Positions 17,502-28,226 of a stretch of DNA of 64,000 nt are shown here, in pieces. Origin of the DNA: Phytopseudomonas argentinensis (GTDB lineage Bacteria; Pseudomonadota; Gammaproteobacteria; Pseudomonadales; Pseudomonadaceae). Position numbers and translations under genes: made by a program. Where the stretch lies: contig NZ_FORC01000002.1 in the NCBI RefSeq assembly GCF_900113905.1, positions 978,772 through 1,042,771 of the forward strand, in the 5' to 3' direction. The notes under the pieces were generated by a model. The model did not search any database, was not told the origin of the DNA, and was given only the letters and a program-made list of their open reading frames with translations. Each line of letters starts with the position of its first letter. Position 1 is the stretch's first letter.

Positions 17502-17824
17502 GGGGCCTCGATTTCCGTGTGGTCGATTTCCACGATATGGCCGGGGCCGGCGTCGAACAGCACGTAGAACTCACCCTCGGGCTTCTTGAAGGTCAGGGTC
17601 GAGTCCTCGGCCAGCTTGCCGGGCACCAGAATGCTCTCGTCGTAACCGATCACATCCAGGGTCACGCCGGCGGCGCCGCTGCCGTCGGAAAAGCCGCCGG
17701 TGCAGCGAATGTTCTCGGCGTCGAGTTCCTCGCACTGGCACATCGGGTTGTGGGCCAGGGCCGCGCCGCTGAGCGACAGCAGGGCGATAGCTGCGACGTT
17801 GCGCAGGGTGTTGGGCTTGATCAT
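17498..17824 (-). CDS. Small periplasmic Cys-containing protein of the metal operon
   Basis: Encodes 108 residues with a signal peptide (IALLSLSGAALA, cleaved before HNPMC). The mature N-terminus has the CQCEELDAENIRC cysteine cluster beside His and Met, a plausible metal-binding site, followed by a beta-rich domain (VTLDVIGYDESILVPG). It starts inside the stop of the upstream gene and overlaps the downstream one by 4 bases. Could be a periplasmic metallochaperone; this is inference from motif and context. Confidence 0.78.
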   Translation of the reverse strand: MIKPNTLRNVAAIALLSLSGAALAHNPMCQCEELDAENIRCTGGFSDGSGAAGVTLDVIGYDESILVPGKLAEDSTLTFKKPEGEFYVLFDAGPGHIVEIDHTEIEAP

Positions 17825-18366
17825 GGTTTGCCTCCTTGATGTTTCTGCAGCCACGCGACGGTGGATGGGGATGCCTGCTCGAGGGGTACCGCGGCCTGGT
17901 GCACGGAGCCGTCCCAGCCCTCCATGGTGATCCACAGTTCGGCGTCGGTCTTGGTGCGGGTCGGCAGCGGCACGGTGGCGCCCATGCGGTAGGCGCTGCC
18001 GAAGAAGATGCCGCCGGCGGCGCGCAGGCTGCGTGGCTTGCCGATGCGCAGGTAGGTGGCCTTGACCTGGCTGATGCATTCCTTGCACAGCGCGCCGGTA
18101 AAGGTCTTCATGTAGCCGGCCGGGCCGTCGAGCTCCGGCGGCGCGGCGCGAAATTCCGCCAGGGTGATCGACCAGGGGCCCACCGGTACTTCGCCAACCG
18201 TACGCTCGCCCAGGCCGCTGGTGCCGCGAAACAGCGCGACATCGGCGAAGTACTTGGGCATGAACCCCAGCGGGATGAGCACCAACAGGATGTTGATGTG
18301 GAAGCGCCACTTGTACCAGAAGCGGCTCAGTGGCGAGGCGGGTTGTGCTGCCATGGCCTTGCTCAT
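17821..18366 (-). CDS. Membrane-anchored periplasmic protein with CKEC motif
   Basis: Encodes 181 residues. One N-terminal TM helix (about residues 21-40) and a periplasmic domain holding CKEC near residue 95 and several aromatic/Gly segments (WSITLAEF, MEGWDGSVHQAA). Some databases call relatives thiamine-pyrophosphate-binding protein, but no such domain is visible. The CxxC could bind metal or be redox-active. Overlaps the PepSY gene by 4 bases (ATGA), so it works with that protein. Confidence 0.75.
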   Translation of the reverse strand: MSKAMAAQPASPLSRFWYKWRFHINILLVLIPLGFMPKYFADVALFRGTSGLGERTVGEVPVGPWSITLAEFRAAPPELDGPAGYMKTFTGALCKECISQVKATYLRIGKPRSLRAAGGIFFGSAYRMGATVPLPTRTKTDAELWITMEGWDGSVHQAAVPLEQASPSTVAWLQKHQGGKP

Positions 18367-19550
18367 GCCTTGACCTCCGAACTGTCGCTGAGGGCTTCTG
18401 CTGCACGGGTGCGCGCCGGGCGCTTGATTACCTTGGCGGTGGCCTGGGCGGTGCGCTTGGTCCAGATCAGCAGGCCGCTGAGCACCATCATGCTCAGTAC
18501 CAGGCCGAAGAAGAACCAGATCATCTTCACCCACAGGCCGCCGAAGTCACCGGTGTGCAGCGGGCGCATGGACTCGGTAACGAACTCCAGCTTGGAGCGA
18601 TCCTCGAGCAGGCGCTGCTGGGCCACTTCGCCGGTGTAGGGGTTGATCGAGGCGCTCTGCATCATCAGCGGGTACCAGCCGCGGCCGCCGACGGCGATAT
18701 GGTCGTAGGCATTGCTGGGCAGGCGGGTGAAGCTGACGTCCAGGCTTGGAACCTTGTTGATGGCGATGCGCGCGGCTTCGTCCACGTCGAGCATCGGGAT
18801 CGGCTCGCCGGGCCGTACGATCGGCACGTCTTCGCGGGCCACCACGGCGGGCACGCCCTCGGTGGAGATGGAAATCTGGTTATCGAACAGGATCGCCTGG
18901 ATCAGGAACCAGATGCCGGTGATCGACACCACGGCGATGAACCAGATCGACCAGATGCCGCTCAGGCGGTGGAAGTCGCCCCAGAAGATCCGCGCGCCCT
19001 GATTGAAGCGCAGGCGCGGTTTGAAGAAGCCTTTCCAGAATTTCTTGTAGACCACCAGACCGGTGATCAACGACAGCAGCATCGGGATGCCCATCATCGA
19101 CACCAGGTACCAACCCCAACTGAACCCGTTGGTGAAGGGCACCAGCCACCAGCCGTGCAGGGCGCGGGTGAACTGGCGGAAGTCGAACTCGGGGCTGATG
19201 CCCTGGATGGCGCCGGTGTAAGGGTTGACGTAGATGGTCGGGTTGCTGCCGTCCGGGTAGCTGACCCGCGCGGTGAGAGCGAAATGCGATTCGTCCGGGC
19301 GGCTGATGGTCTGCACCACCAGCTCCGGCTCGGCCTTCTTGATCTCGGCCAGCACCTGGCCAAAGGTCAACAGCTCGGCGTCATCGGACGGCTTGCTGGC
19401 GCGTACGTCCGGGTTGGCCAGCCAGACGATTTCCTGGCTGACCACTGCCAGGGTGCCGGTGACGCAAACGATCAGCACGAAGAACCAGATCGGCAGGGCG
19501 AGCCAGCTGTGCACCAGGAACCAGATTTTTGAACGCGACTTCTTGGACAT
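18363..19550 (-). CDS. PepSY-associated TM helix protein (PiuB-like), first gene of metal operon
   Basis: Encodes 395 residues from MSKKSRSKIWF. Four TM segments with conserved His (WFLVHSWLALP, ALHGWWLVP, FHRLSGIWS, LHTGDFGGLW) separate PepSY-type periplasmic domains. Family members (PiuB, FoxB-like) are inner-membrane ferric or siderophore reductases with paired histidines that can hold haem. In this operon it may reduce the metal, or release it from a chelate, before the ABC importer takes it. No good Shine-Dalgarno; the start is chosen by similarity. The upstream 190 bases hold a hairpin and the promoter. Confidence 0.85.
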   Translation of the reverse strand: MSKKSRSKIWFLVHSWLALPIWFFVLIVCVTGTLAVVSQEIVWLANPDVRASKPSDDAELLTFGQVLAEIKKAEPELVVQTISRPDESHFALTARVSYPDGSNPTIYVNPYTGAIQGISPEFDFRQFTRALHGWWLVPFTNGFSWGWYLVSMMGIPMLLSLITGLVVYKKFWKGFFKPRLRFNQGARIFWGDFHRLSGIWSIWFIAVVSITGIWFLIQAILFDNQISISTEGVPAVVAREDVPIVRPGEPIPMLDVDEAARIAINKVPSLDVSFTRLPSNAYDHIAVGGRGWYPLMMQSASINPYTGEVAQQRLLEDRSKLEFVTESMRPLHTGDFGGLWVKMIWFFFGLVLSMMVLSGLLIWTKRTAQATAKVIKRPARTRAAEALSDSSEVKA

Positions 19551-19652
19551 GTATATCAGTCTTGTCTGAGCCCACGTGCGCTGCACGGTGAGCGATTTAG
19601 GTACGAACGAAGCCTCGCCAGCCCGGGCCAGCGAGGTGAACAAACCGATGAG

Positions 19653-19672
19653 GTGCCCGCCAGGGCGGGCAC
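19653..19672 (-). terminator. Hairpin between araC-type gene and metal operon
   Basis: GTGCCCGCC-AG-GGCGGGCAC is a 9-bp GC-rich stem with a two-base centre, 65 bases beyond the regulator stop and about 100 bases ahead of the PepSY start. It lacks a clear T-run; it could end the regulator transcript or act in the leader of the metal operon. Confidence 0.4.
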
Positions 19673-19737
19673 GAATGGATCAGTTATCTTCTAAGACGGA
19701 TGAGAAGCGTAAAACCCGCAGCTGCAAATGAAAATAG

Positions 19738-20796
19738 TTATTTCATAGATTCAGATGTGCTGCTGGCCTGCCGATAGCGGCGGCGCATTTCCCCCGGGGG
19801 TTGCTTGAGCCAGCGTTTGAAGGCGCGCTGGAAGGCTTCTGCCGATGCGAAGCCGAGCAGGTAGGCGATTTCACCGAAGCTCAGCTCGGTGTCGCGTACA
19901 TAGGCTACCGCCAGATCACGCCGGGTTTCATTGACGATGGCGCTGAATCGCGTGCCTTCTTCGGCCAACCGCCGGCGCAACGTCCAGGCCGGCAGCTGCA
20001 GCTGGCGAGCGATATCCTCCATGTCCGGTTCACGGCCATGCAGGCGCGGCCCGAGCAACTGGATGACCCGATCACGCATGTTTTGCGGGCGGGTCAGCCC
20101 CTGTAGCTCTCTCTCGCAAAGTTGTAACAATTCATGCCAGGTGCCGGGGCAATGCTGCGGATTACGCAGATTGAGGGTCTGCTGGTCGAGCCTGAGGCCA
20201 TTGAAGTCCGCCTCGAAGCCAGGCGCGCAGCCGAACGCAAGTGGGTAGCTATCGGCATAGCTGGGCGGCGAAAATTCCAGGTGCAGAGCCTGGGCAACCA
20301 GGGGCTTGCCTGCCAGGGCGGCCAGTTGCTGCAGCCAGGTAGCCAGCACGCTGTCGACGACGAAACGGTTGTAGGCGTTGTAGGGGCCGATGGAGTGGAA
20401 GCGCAGCCAGGCGCCGGCGCTGTCTTCCTGCAGGCTGGAGCGGCCTCGATAGTTCGCGGCGTAAAGGGTTTCGAAGCGGATCAGCGTGCGGGCGGCTTCA
20501 CGCACCGTGGGCGCCTGGGTCGCGGCAATGCCGGCCAGGCCAAGGCGGTGCAGGTAGGCGAAGCGGCCCATTAGCATGCCCAGAGCCGGCTCGCCGGTCA
20601 GCGTGATGGCGGCATGGCCCAGATGCATGTAACGCGGGATCGACAGCCGCGCCCGCGGTTCGGCGAGGCGCGCGGCGTCGAAACCATAGTGCTCGAGCAG
20701 CGGCTGCGAAGCATGGCCAAGGTGCTCGACGGCGTCGGCCAGGCTGTGCAGGTAGCCAACGGAAAGATCGCCCAGGCGGATGGCGGCAGGTTTCAT
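19738..20796 (-). CDS. AraC-family transcriptional regulator (OruR/ArgR-like architecture)
   Basis: Encodes 352 residues. An N-terminal arabinose-binding-like domain (about 1-210) that in this branch senses fatty or amino-acid-type ligands, then a C-terminal double helix-turn-helix: MEDIARQLQLPAWTLRRRL and LSFGEIAYLLGFASAEAFQRAFKRW. Divergent from fadH, as remembered for the P. aeruginosa counterpart. The spacer has a direct repeat with 21-bp period, the expected shape of an AraC-family operator, so it probably activates fadH in response to a fatty-acid signal. Confidence 0.88.
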   Translation of the reverse strand: MKPAAIRLGDLSVGYLHSLADAVEHLGHASQPLLEHYGFDAARLAEPRARLSIPRYMHLGHAAITLTGEPALGMLMGRFAYLHRLGLAGIAATQAPTVREAARTLIRFETLYAANYRGRSSLQEDSAGAWLRFHSIGPYNAYNRFVVDSVLATWLQQLAALAGKPLVAQALHLEFSPPSYADSYPLAFGCAPGFEADFNGLRLDQQTLNLRNPQHCPGTWHELLQLCERELQGLTRPQNMRDRVIQLLGPRLHGREPDMEDIARQLQLPAWTLRRRLAEEGTRFSAIVNETRRDLAVAYVRDTELSFGEIAYLLGFASAEAFQRAFKRWLKQPPGEMRRRYRQASSTSESMK

Positions 20797-20860
20797 CGAT
20801 TAGGTCGCGCAGGAGGGTTCGCCAGCCTAGCCCGGTCATTGGCTGTGCGCCAGATGCGCT

Positions 20861-20899
20861 GTCATTTATGATCATTGATTTGTCATTTACGATCATTGA
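20861..20899 (+). promoter_or_regulatory. 21-bp-period direct repeat, candidate AraC-type operator
   Basis: GTCATTTATGATCATTGA and GTCATTTACGATCATTGA (17 of 18 identical) begin exactly 21 bases apart, two helical turns. AraC-family activators bind such tandem half-sites. The second repeat runs into the -35 element of the fadH promoter. Confidence 0.6.
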
Positions 20900-20924
20900 G
20901 TGGGTGCATCTGCTTCACTATCGT
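20896..20924 (+). promoter_or_regulatory. Sigma-70-type promoter for fadH
   Basis: TTGAGT, 17 bases, TATCGT. The weak -10 and the overlap of the -35 with the upstream repeat fit class II activation. The start point would fall at the edge of the inverted-repeat element that follows. Confidence 0.45.
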
Positions 20925-20927
20925 TTA

Positions 20928-21068
20928 AGAACCTGTTCAAGTCTCGCGAGCTAGAGCAATGCAAGGCGAAAACAGGCGAGGACGCGGAGTTTACGAGCTG
21001 TAAATGAGCAGTCCGAGCCTGTTTTTAACGCTGCAGTGCCGACGCGCAGCAGACTTTGAACAGGTTCT
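20928..21068. repeat. 141-bp element with 13-bp terminal inverted repeats (MITE-like)
   Basis: The ends AGAACCTGTTCAA and TTGAACAGGTTCT are exact complements. The inside is GC-rich with no ORF of note and contains GAGCCTGTTTTTAACG-type segments. Similar ends recur in other intergenic repeats of this window (63614, 45263). It lies between the putative fadH promoter and the fadH start. Confidence 0.7.
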
Positions 21069-21113
21069 AAGCCATACGACCGCTGCCCGCGCAGGTGGCG
21101 GCAACCTCCGTGA

Positions 21114-23165
<2,052 letters not shown>

Positions 23166-23596
23166 GGACCTGTCCGCGACCTTTTTAGGCGACATTGAAG
23201 AGGCTGCTTCAAGGCAAAAGCGGACATCCAGCGCTTTGGCTTTTTTATGTCTCTCTCGTGCAAAAGTAACTGACGACGCCAATCGCCCCTTCAGGAGGCC
23301 GAGTGGAATCGTTGTGAAGAGGGTTGAGCGACATGGATGTCGCGAGAGCCGCGATGGGCCAAGGATGGCCCTTCGTGGGGGGCCGCCTAGGTCGGGCCCT
23401 CGGAACAATGATGAAGCGAGGGAACCCCGGCGAAGCCGGGGCCGGATGGCGGGGCTAGACCTTTTGGTTTCTTTTGGCGGGGCCGGCCATCCGGGCAATG
23501 CCAAAAGAAACCCGCTCGCCAGAGCGGAACCGAGCGCACAGGCAGCTCGGTAATGCTGGCGGGCTCATTCTGGAAGGATGGGCTATGTCCATTATT
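23166..23596. other. Intergenic region with hairpin-rich sequence, no gene seen
   Basis: The stretch after fadH holds several GC-rich inverted repeats, for example CCCCGGC-GAA-GCCGGGG near 23435 and the complementary pair TTGGTTTCTTTTGGC / GCCAAAAGAAACC (about 23463-23514). Such sequences are typical of dispersed pseudomonad intergenic repeats. I see no ORF with coding character and no RNA gene. Confidence 0.5.
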
Positions 23597-23717
23597 TTCG
23601 CGGGCATGGCCCGCTCCCACAGATAATCACCAGCCACCCTAACGGGAGCAACCGGCCGCTTCCGCCACTTTGCAGTCAAAGCGCTGCAGTCGAGCCGAAA
23701 GATCGTTAACAGGCTCT
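23597..23717 (+). repeat. Dispersed repeat, copy 1 (REP plus GCAACCGGCCGCTT segment)
   Basis: Starts with a REP-like hairpin (CGCGGGCATGGCCCGCTCCCA) and continues with GAGCAACCGGCCGCTTCCGCC to AACAGGCTCT. The same arrangement occurs at 45141-45263 and, reversed and shorter, at 63614-63678. Confidence 0.7.
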
Positions 23718-23904
23718 AATCTGCACTTTTCGGCCGGTCTCTACCGAGACGGTCACAATTCGGTCGTGCCGTTCGTCCTGGGGCTGAATGACTGCCAACC
23801 GGGTCACACAGGCTGTAATGGGTTCTCGCCTAGACTTGCCTGGCTGCCGCCTCAGCGTGGCCGCTCACATGGACCGAGAACCGTTATTTGCCTGGAGAAC
23901 ATCA

Positions 23905-25191
23905 ATGAGCAAGGCGCAACTGATCGAGGCCGTGATGTTCTTCACCCCGGACGGCAGCATCGGCAAGCAGATGTTCTACGCCGAGTTCGAGACGCTGCTC
24001 GATGGTCTGGTGAAGATGACGAGCTTCGCCGACGAACAGGTGCGAGCGGTGTACATGGTGGTCAACGCTCGCCTGCAGATTCGCTCGGCGGTGTTCTTCT
24101 ACCTGGATTTCGACGAAGAAGGTGCGCCGGACAGCGGCTGGAACATTCCCCTGCAGCAGATGGCCGAGCGTGCCGGCCGTGGCCCGGACCTGGGCGCCGG
24201 GCCGATTCGCCTGGCCTGTCGCAGCCAGTGCCCGGTGTCCTGGCACCAGATGCACCTGTGGGACCCCAGCCTGGTACCCGGCAACAATGACCTGGCCACT
24301 CTGCGCGAGACGGTGCGCGCCAACAGCCTCGGTATCCTCATCCAGGAAGAAGAGGCGCCCTCGGTAACCCCCGAGCGGCTGCAGGTCGCCTCCGAGGATC
24401 AATGGTACGCCGTCGATGCCTCCCGGGACCTGGCCGAGAAACTGGCCGAGCGGTTGTCCCATGACTACCGGCAGAAGGCCGCGCAGCTGGTGCGCCAGCA
24501 GCGCGAGCGACTGGCTGCTCTGGCCCGCGAGCAGCAAGCCGAGCTGGCGCGCGCTGCCGCCCATGGCGATGCGCAACGGGCCGAGCTGCAGGGGCAGATC
24601 CAGGCGTTGCGCCAATCGCTGCGTCAGCAGGAAGGGCTCAACCAGAGCCTGAAAGCCCAGCTGGCCGAGCAGTTGGCGGCGCAGCTGGGCGAGCGTGAAG
24701 AACTGGCGGTACGGGTGCGCGCCGCCGAGCGCCATGCGCGCACCGAGCGCGAGATCCTGCGCGAGCAGTTCGACGAGGAACTGCGCGTGCGCATTCAGGC
24801 CACCCAGGCTGCCGCCGAGGAGCAGGCGCGCCGCCGTGAGGGCGAAGCCGCGCAGCGTGGTGCTAGCCAGGTGCTCGAACGCCTTGCCGCGCAAGGCGTG
24901 GTGTTCGTGGTGTTCCATCCGGGGGCCGGGCACCTGACCGTGCCGCTGCAGGATGTCGACCGTTACCTTGCCAGCCCGCTGGCCTATGCGGCAAGCAAGT
25001 GCTTCGTGCCGGAAGGCCAGTACCGCCAGTGGCTGGAGCACTACCAGCGGCCACGCTGCGCAGGTATGCAGGCGGACGGCCAGCGCTGCGACGTCGCCCT
25101 CGAACGGGTCGAGACGCCAGGCCGTTTCGTGGTCGGTGAGTCCAACTGCTGCATGCTGCACAAGGCTGCCCGCCTGCGTACCGTCGGCTAA
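23905..25191 (+). CDS. Coiled-coil protein with C-terminal Cys cluster, unknown function
   Basis: Encodes 428 residues, starting at an ATG preceded by TGGAGAAC. The N-terminal globular part is about residues 1-165. From about 185 to 330 comes a long Gln/Glu/Arg/Ala-rich coiled coil (heptads such as QRERLAALAREQQAELARAA), then a compact C-terminal domain with Cys-rich ends (CAGMQADGQRC and NCCMLH) that could bind zinc. No signal or membrane segment. Relatives are sometimes labelled chromosome-partitioning protein, but no ParA Walker motif is present. Flanked by a repeat region and the PLP enzyme gene. Confidence 0.8.
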   Translation: MSKAQLIEAVMFFTPDGSIGKQMFYAEFETLLDGLVKMTSFADEQVRAVYMVVNARLQIRSAVFFYLDFDEEGAPDSGWNIPLQQMAERAGRGPDLGAGPIRLACRSQCPVSWHQMHLWDPSLVPGNNDLATLRETVRANSLGILIQEEEAPSVTPERLQVASEDQWYAVDASRDLAEKLAERLSHDYRQKAAQLVRQQRERLAALAREQQAELARAAAHGDAQRAELQGQIQALRQSLRQQEGLNQSLKAQLAEQLAAQLGEREELAVRVRAAERHARTEREILREQFDEELRVRIQATQAAAEEQARRREGEAAQRGASQVLERLAAQGVVFVVFHPGAGHLTVPLQDVDRYLASPLAYAASKCFVPEGQYRQWLEHYQRPRCAGMQADGQRCDVALERVETPGRFVVGESNCCMLHKAARLRTVG

Positions 25192-25226
25192 GTTAAACTC
25201 ACGGCCTTTTTCCAGGCCGTCTGTTC

Positions 25227-26168
25227 ATGACCTCAATACCACTTGCTGCCATCAGCGCCTGGCATCCCCAGGCGCCACTGCAGCGCGTGCATTTCGACTG
25301 GTTGGCGGGCGTCGAGCTGGCGGTGCTGCGCCTGGACCTGATCGACCCGCTGATCAGCGGCAACAAGTGGTTCAAGCTCGCGCCCCATCTGCGCCTTGCG
25401 GCCGAGCGGGGCGCAGCCGGCATCGTCAGCCTCGGCGGCGCCCACTCCAATCACCTGCATGCCCTGGCCGCCGCCGGCCAGCGTTTCTCCTTCGCCACCG
25501 TCGGGTTGTTGCGCGGCCACCCCCAGAACACGCCCACCGTTCAGGACCTGCAAGGCTTCGGCATGCAGCTGCACTGGCTGGGCTATGGCGGTTATCGCGA
25601 GCGGCATAGCCCAGCGTTCTGGTCGCCATGGCATGCGCGCTACCCAGGCTTCACGGCTGTGCCCGAGGGCGGCGGCGGGCTACCGGGCGCCCTGGGCTGT
25701 GCGCAGTTGCCCGCCATGGTGGCTGCGCAATTGCCGGCGCTCGGTTGGGACGACTACCACGGCTGGTGGCTGGCCGCCGGTACTGGCACCACGCTTGCCG
25801 GGCTGGTGGTCGGCGAAGGCGGGCGGCGCACCGTGCACGGCGCCCTCGCCGTGCCGCTGGATCATGGCGTGCCCGAGCAGGTGCGTTCGCTGCTGAGCGA
25901 AGCCGGTGTCAGCGACGCCGGATACCGGCTGCTGGATGCCTGCCGCGGCGGCTTCGCACGCCAGGATGCCGAGTTGCTGGCCTTTATGACGCAATGCGAA
26001 GCGCAGAGCGGTTTGCCCCTGGAGCCGCTGTACACCGCCAAGGCGCTGCTGGCCCTGCGCGACGCCATCGGACGAGGCGAAGTCGAGGCGGGCAGGCGTT
26101 TGGTCTTCGTGCACACCGGCGGCCTGCAGGGCCGTCGCGCTGCACTTGGTAACGCGTCAGGTAGCTGA
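25227..26168 (+). CDS. PLP-dependent D-cysteine desulfhydrase / ACC-deaminase family protein
   Basis: Encodes 313 residues of fold type II. The PLP lysine is Lys47 in SGNKWFKL, followed by SLGGAHSNHLHALAAAG, the phosphate/substrate motif of the family, and AAGTGTTLAG for the cofactor phosphate. Family members include D-cysteine desulfhydrase and 1-aminocyclopropane-1-carboxylate deaminase; the specificity-determining residues cannot be settled by eye. The end overlaps the convergent DUF1853 gene by 12 bases. Confidence 0.85.
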   Translation: MTSIPLAAISAWHPQAPLQRVHFDWLAGVELAVLRLDLIDPLISGNKWFKLAPHLRLAAERGAAGIVSLGGAHSNHLHALAAAGQRFSFATVGLLRGHPQNTPTVQDLQGFGMQLHWLGYGGYRERHSPAFWSPWHARYPGFTAVPEGGGGLPGALGCAQLPAMVAAQLPALGWDDYHGWWLAAGTGTTLAGLVVGEGGRRTVHGALAVPLDHGVPEQVRSLLSEAGVSDAGYRLLDACRGGFARQDAELLAFMTQCEAQSGLPLEPLYTAKALLALRDAIGRGEVEAGRRLVFVHTGGLQGRRAALGNASGS

Positions 26169-27122
26169 GGGCGGCGCGCCGCCGGGTTCGGTGCCGCTGG
26201 CCGGCCAGTCATCGGCGACCAGAAAGATCCGCTGGCGCTCGGCGAGCGAGCCGCTGCCATCGGGCTGCAGATCGACCAGCAACTGGGCGCCGGCATCCGC
26301 GGGCAGGGCTTGCAGCCAGCTCTGCAACTGAACCTCGGACCAGCCCTGCGTCGCCGGCAGTTTCGCCGCGGCCAGCCAGGCACTGCGCGGCAGCGGTTGC
26401 CAGCGGGCATCACCATGCTCGGCCTGTAGCGCCGCCCATTGCCGGCGGTGCAGCCAGCGCCCGCGTAGGTGCGCCGGCTCGGCCCCGGGCGGCGGCGGGT
26501 GATCCAGCCCATGGGGATAGAACAGATAGCCACCCAGCCACATCGAAGCCTGGATCGGTGCATCGGTTAGCGCCTGCAAGGTCTCCCGCGCTTCGGAAGA
26601 AGCCGACAAGGGCAACTGGTGGGCGGCGAGATGATCGAGCTTGAGATCCAGCCGGTCACGCCCGCCCGGGCCTATCCAGCGCTCAGGTGCGCCCGGCGGC
26701 TGGCCCAGGTACAGCTTGATCGCCAGCTCCACATGGTGCACGCCACGGGCATCGTGCAGCAGCAGATCCAGCTCGCCAAGCGTATGACCGGCCTGGCGAA
26801 TTGGCAGGTTGGCCGCCAGCACCTCGATGCCGGGCGCGGCGTGCAGGGCGAATTGCCACAAGCGTTCGTAGTAGAGGCCCAGGCGACGCACCGAGCTGCG
26901 CGACAGCCATTCCTGCAGCGCTTGCGGGTTTTCATCCTGACGCTGCAACCAGTCGGCGAGCAGGCGCGGCTCGGCCGCCCAGCCCGAGTCGGCCAGCGGG
27001 TGGCGCTGCGGCCAGGGCGTGTGGGCGAGCAGTGGTGGTGACAAGAGCGTCCAGGCCAGATCGCGCACGGCGGGTTCGCTGAGTTGGCGGGGCAGGTCGG
27101 CTAGCGCGGCGAACGGATTCAT
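26157..27122 (-). CDS. DUF1853 family protein
   Basis: Encodes 321 residues from MNPFAALADLP; upstream extension of 45 codons rejected as non-family. The body has a nuclease-like pattern: GELDLLLHD followed by HHVELAIKLYLG, an arrangement of acidic residue and E-x-K reminiscent of PD-(D/E)xK folds. Trp-rich segments near both ends. Function is not established; a nuclease role is only an inference from these residues. Confidence 0.8.
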   Translation of the reverse strand: MNPFAALADLPRQLSEPAVRDLAWTLLSPPLLAHTPWPQRHPLADSGWAAEPRLLADWLQRQDENPQALQEWLSRSSVRRLGLYYERLWQFALHAAPGIEVLAANLPIRQAGHTLGELDLLLHDARGVHHVELAIKLYLGQPPGAPERWIGPGGRDRLDLKLDHLAAHQLPLSASSEARETLQALTDAPIQASMWLGGYLFYPHGLDHPPPPGAEPAHLRGRWLHRRQWAALQAEHGDARWQPLPRSAWLAAAKLPATQGWSEVQLQSWLQALPADAGAQLLVDLQPDGSGSLAERQRIFLVADDWPASGTEPGGAPPSAT

Positions 27123-27338
27123 TGCCGCAGCATAGGCGTTTGCGCGGCTTGGCGTCAGGCTTTGCTGGCCCAGGGTTACTCCGGAAATGTCAGTAAGGTA
27201 GTCAGTACCAGGCCTGGGCGGCATCCTCAAACAGCCGAAAAAGTGCCGTGATGGCAACCCGGGTGGTTTTGGGGGTGCCCCTGAAACGGCCTTTCACCCA
27301 TAATCGAGCCATTAGAGCCAGAGCCTCGCGGGAGCCCC

Positions 27339-28226
27339 ATGGAGCAGTTTCGTAATATCGGCATCATCGGCCGCCTGGGCAGCACCCAGGTGCTCGACAC
27401 CATCCGTCGCCTGAAGAAGTTCCTGCTCGAGCGCCAGCTGCACGTGATTCTCGACGACACCATCGCCGAAGTGCTGCCTGGCCACGGCCTGCAGACCTCG
27501 GCGCGCAAGCACCTGGGCGAGTTCTGCGACCTGGTGATCGTGGTCGGCGGCGACGGCAGCATGCTCGGTGCCGGGCGCGCCCTGGCCCGTCACAAGGTGC
27601 CGGTACTGGGCATCAACCGCGGCAACCTGGGTTTTCTCACCGATATCCGCCCGGACGAGCTGGAGTCCAAGGTCGCCGAGGTGCTTGAAGGCAACTACCT
27701 GACCGAGAACCGCTTTCTGCTCGAGACCGAGGTGCGCCGCCACTCCGAGGCGATCGGCCAGGGTGATGCGCTCAACGACGTGGTGCTGCACCCCGGCAAG
27801 TCGAACCGGATGATCGAGTTCGAGCTGTATATCGACGGCCAGTTCGTCTGCAGCCAGAAGGCCGACGGCCTGATCGTCGCCACACCGACCGGCTCCACGG
27901 CCTACGCGCTGTCGGCGGGCGGGCCGATCATGCATCCCAAGCTCGATGCCATAGTCGTCGTACCCATGTACCCGCATACCCTGTCCAGCCGCCCCATCGT
28001 GGTGGACGGCAACAGCGAATTGAAGATCGTCGTCTCCAAGGATCTGCAGCTCTACCCGCAGGTGTCCTGCGATGGCCAGAACCATTTCACCTGCGCGCCG
28101 GGTGACACCATCACGGTGCGCAAGAAATCCCAGAAGCTGTGCCTGATCCACCCGCTGGATCACAACTACTACGAGGTCTGCCGTACCAAGCTGGGCTGGG
28201 GTAGCCGACTCGGCGGAGGCGACTGA
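27339..28226 (+). CDS. nadK: NAD kinase
   Basis: Encodes 295 residues, standard for gammaproteobacterial NadK. GGDGS motif at residues 70-74 with catalytic Asp72, NRGNLGFLTD, the NDVVLHPG region and TPTGSTAYALSAGGPI. It phosphorylates NAD to NADP in the cytoplasm. First gene of an operon with a metallophosphoesterase (1-base overlap, TGATG) and a rhomboid protease (4-base overlap). Confidence 0.96.
   Translation: MEQFRNIGIIGRLGSTQVLDTIRRLKKFLLERQLHVILDDTIAEVLPGHGLQTSARKHLGEFCDLVIVVGGDGSMLGAGRALARHKVPVLGINRGNLGFLTDIRPDELESKVAEVLEGNYLTENRFLLETEVRRHSEAIGQGDALNDVVLHPGKSNRMIEFELYIDGQFVCSQKADGLIVATPTGSTAYALSAGGPIMHPKLDAIVVVPMYPHTLSSRPIVVDGNSELKIVVSKDLQLYPQVSCDGQNHFTCAPGDTITVRKKSQKLCLIHPLDHNYYEVCRTKLGWGSRLGGGD

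Noticed and set aside
19725..19750. ATGAAAATAGTTATTTCAT as a Fur or Zur box for the metal operon
   Set aside because: Only about 10 of 19 positions match the Fur consensus, it overlaps the end of the regulator gene, and it lies far from the PepSY start. It may be chance.
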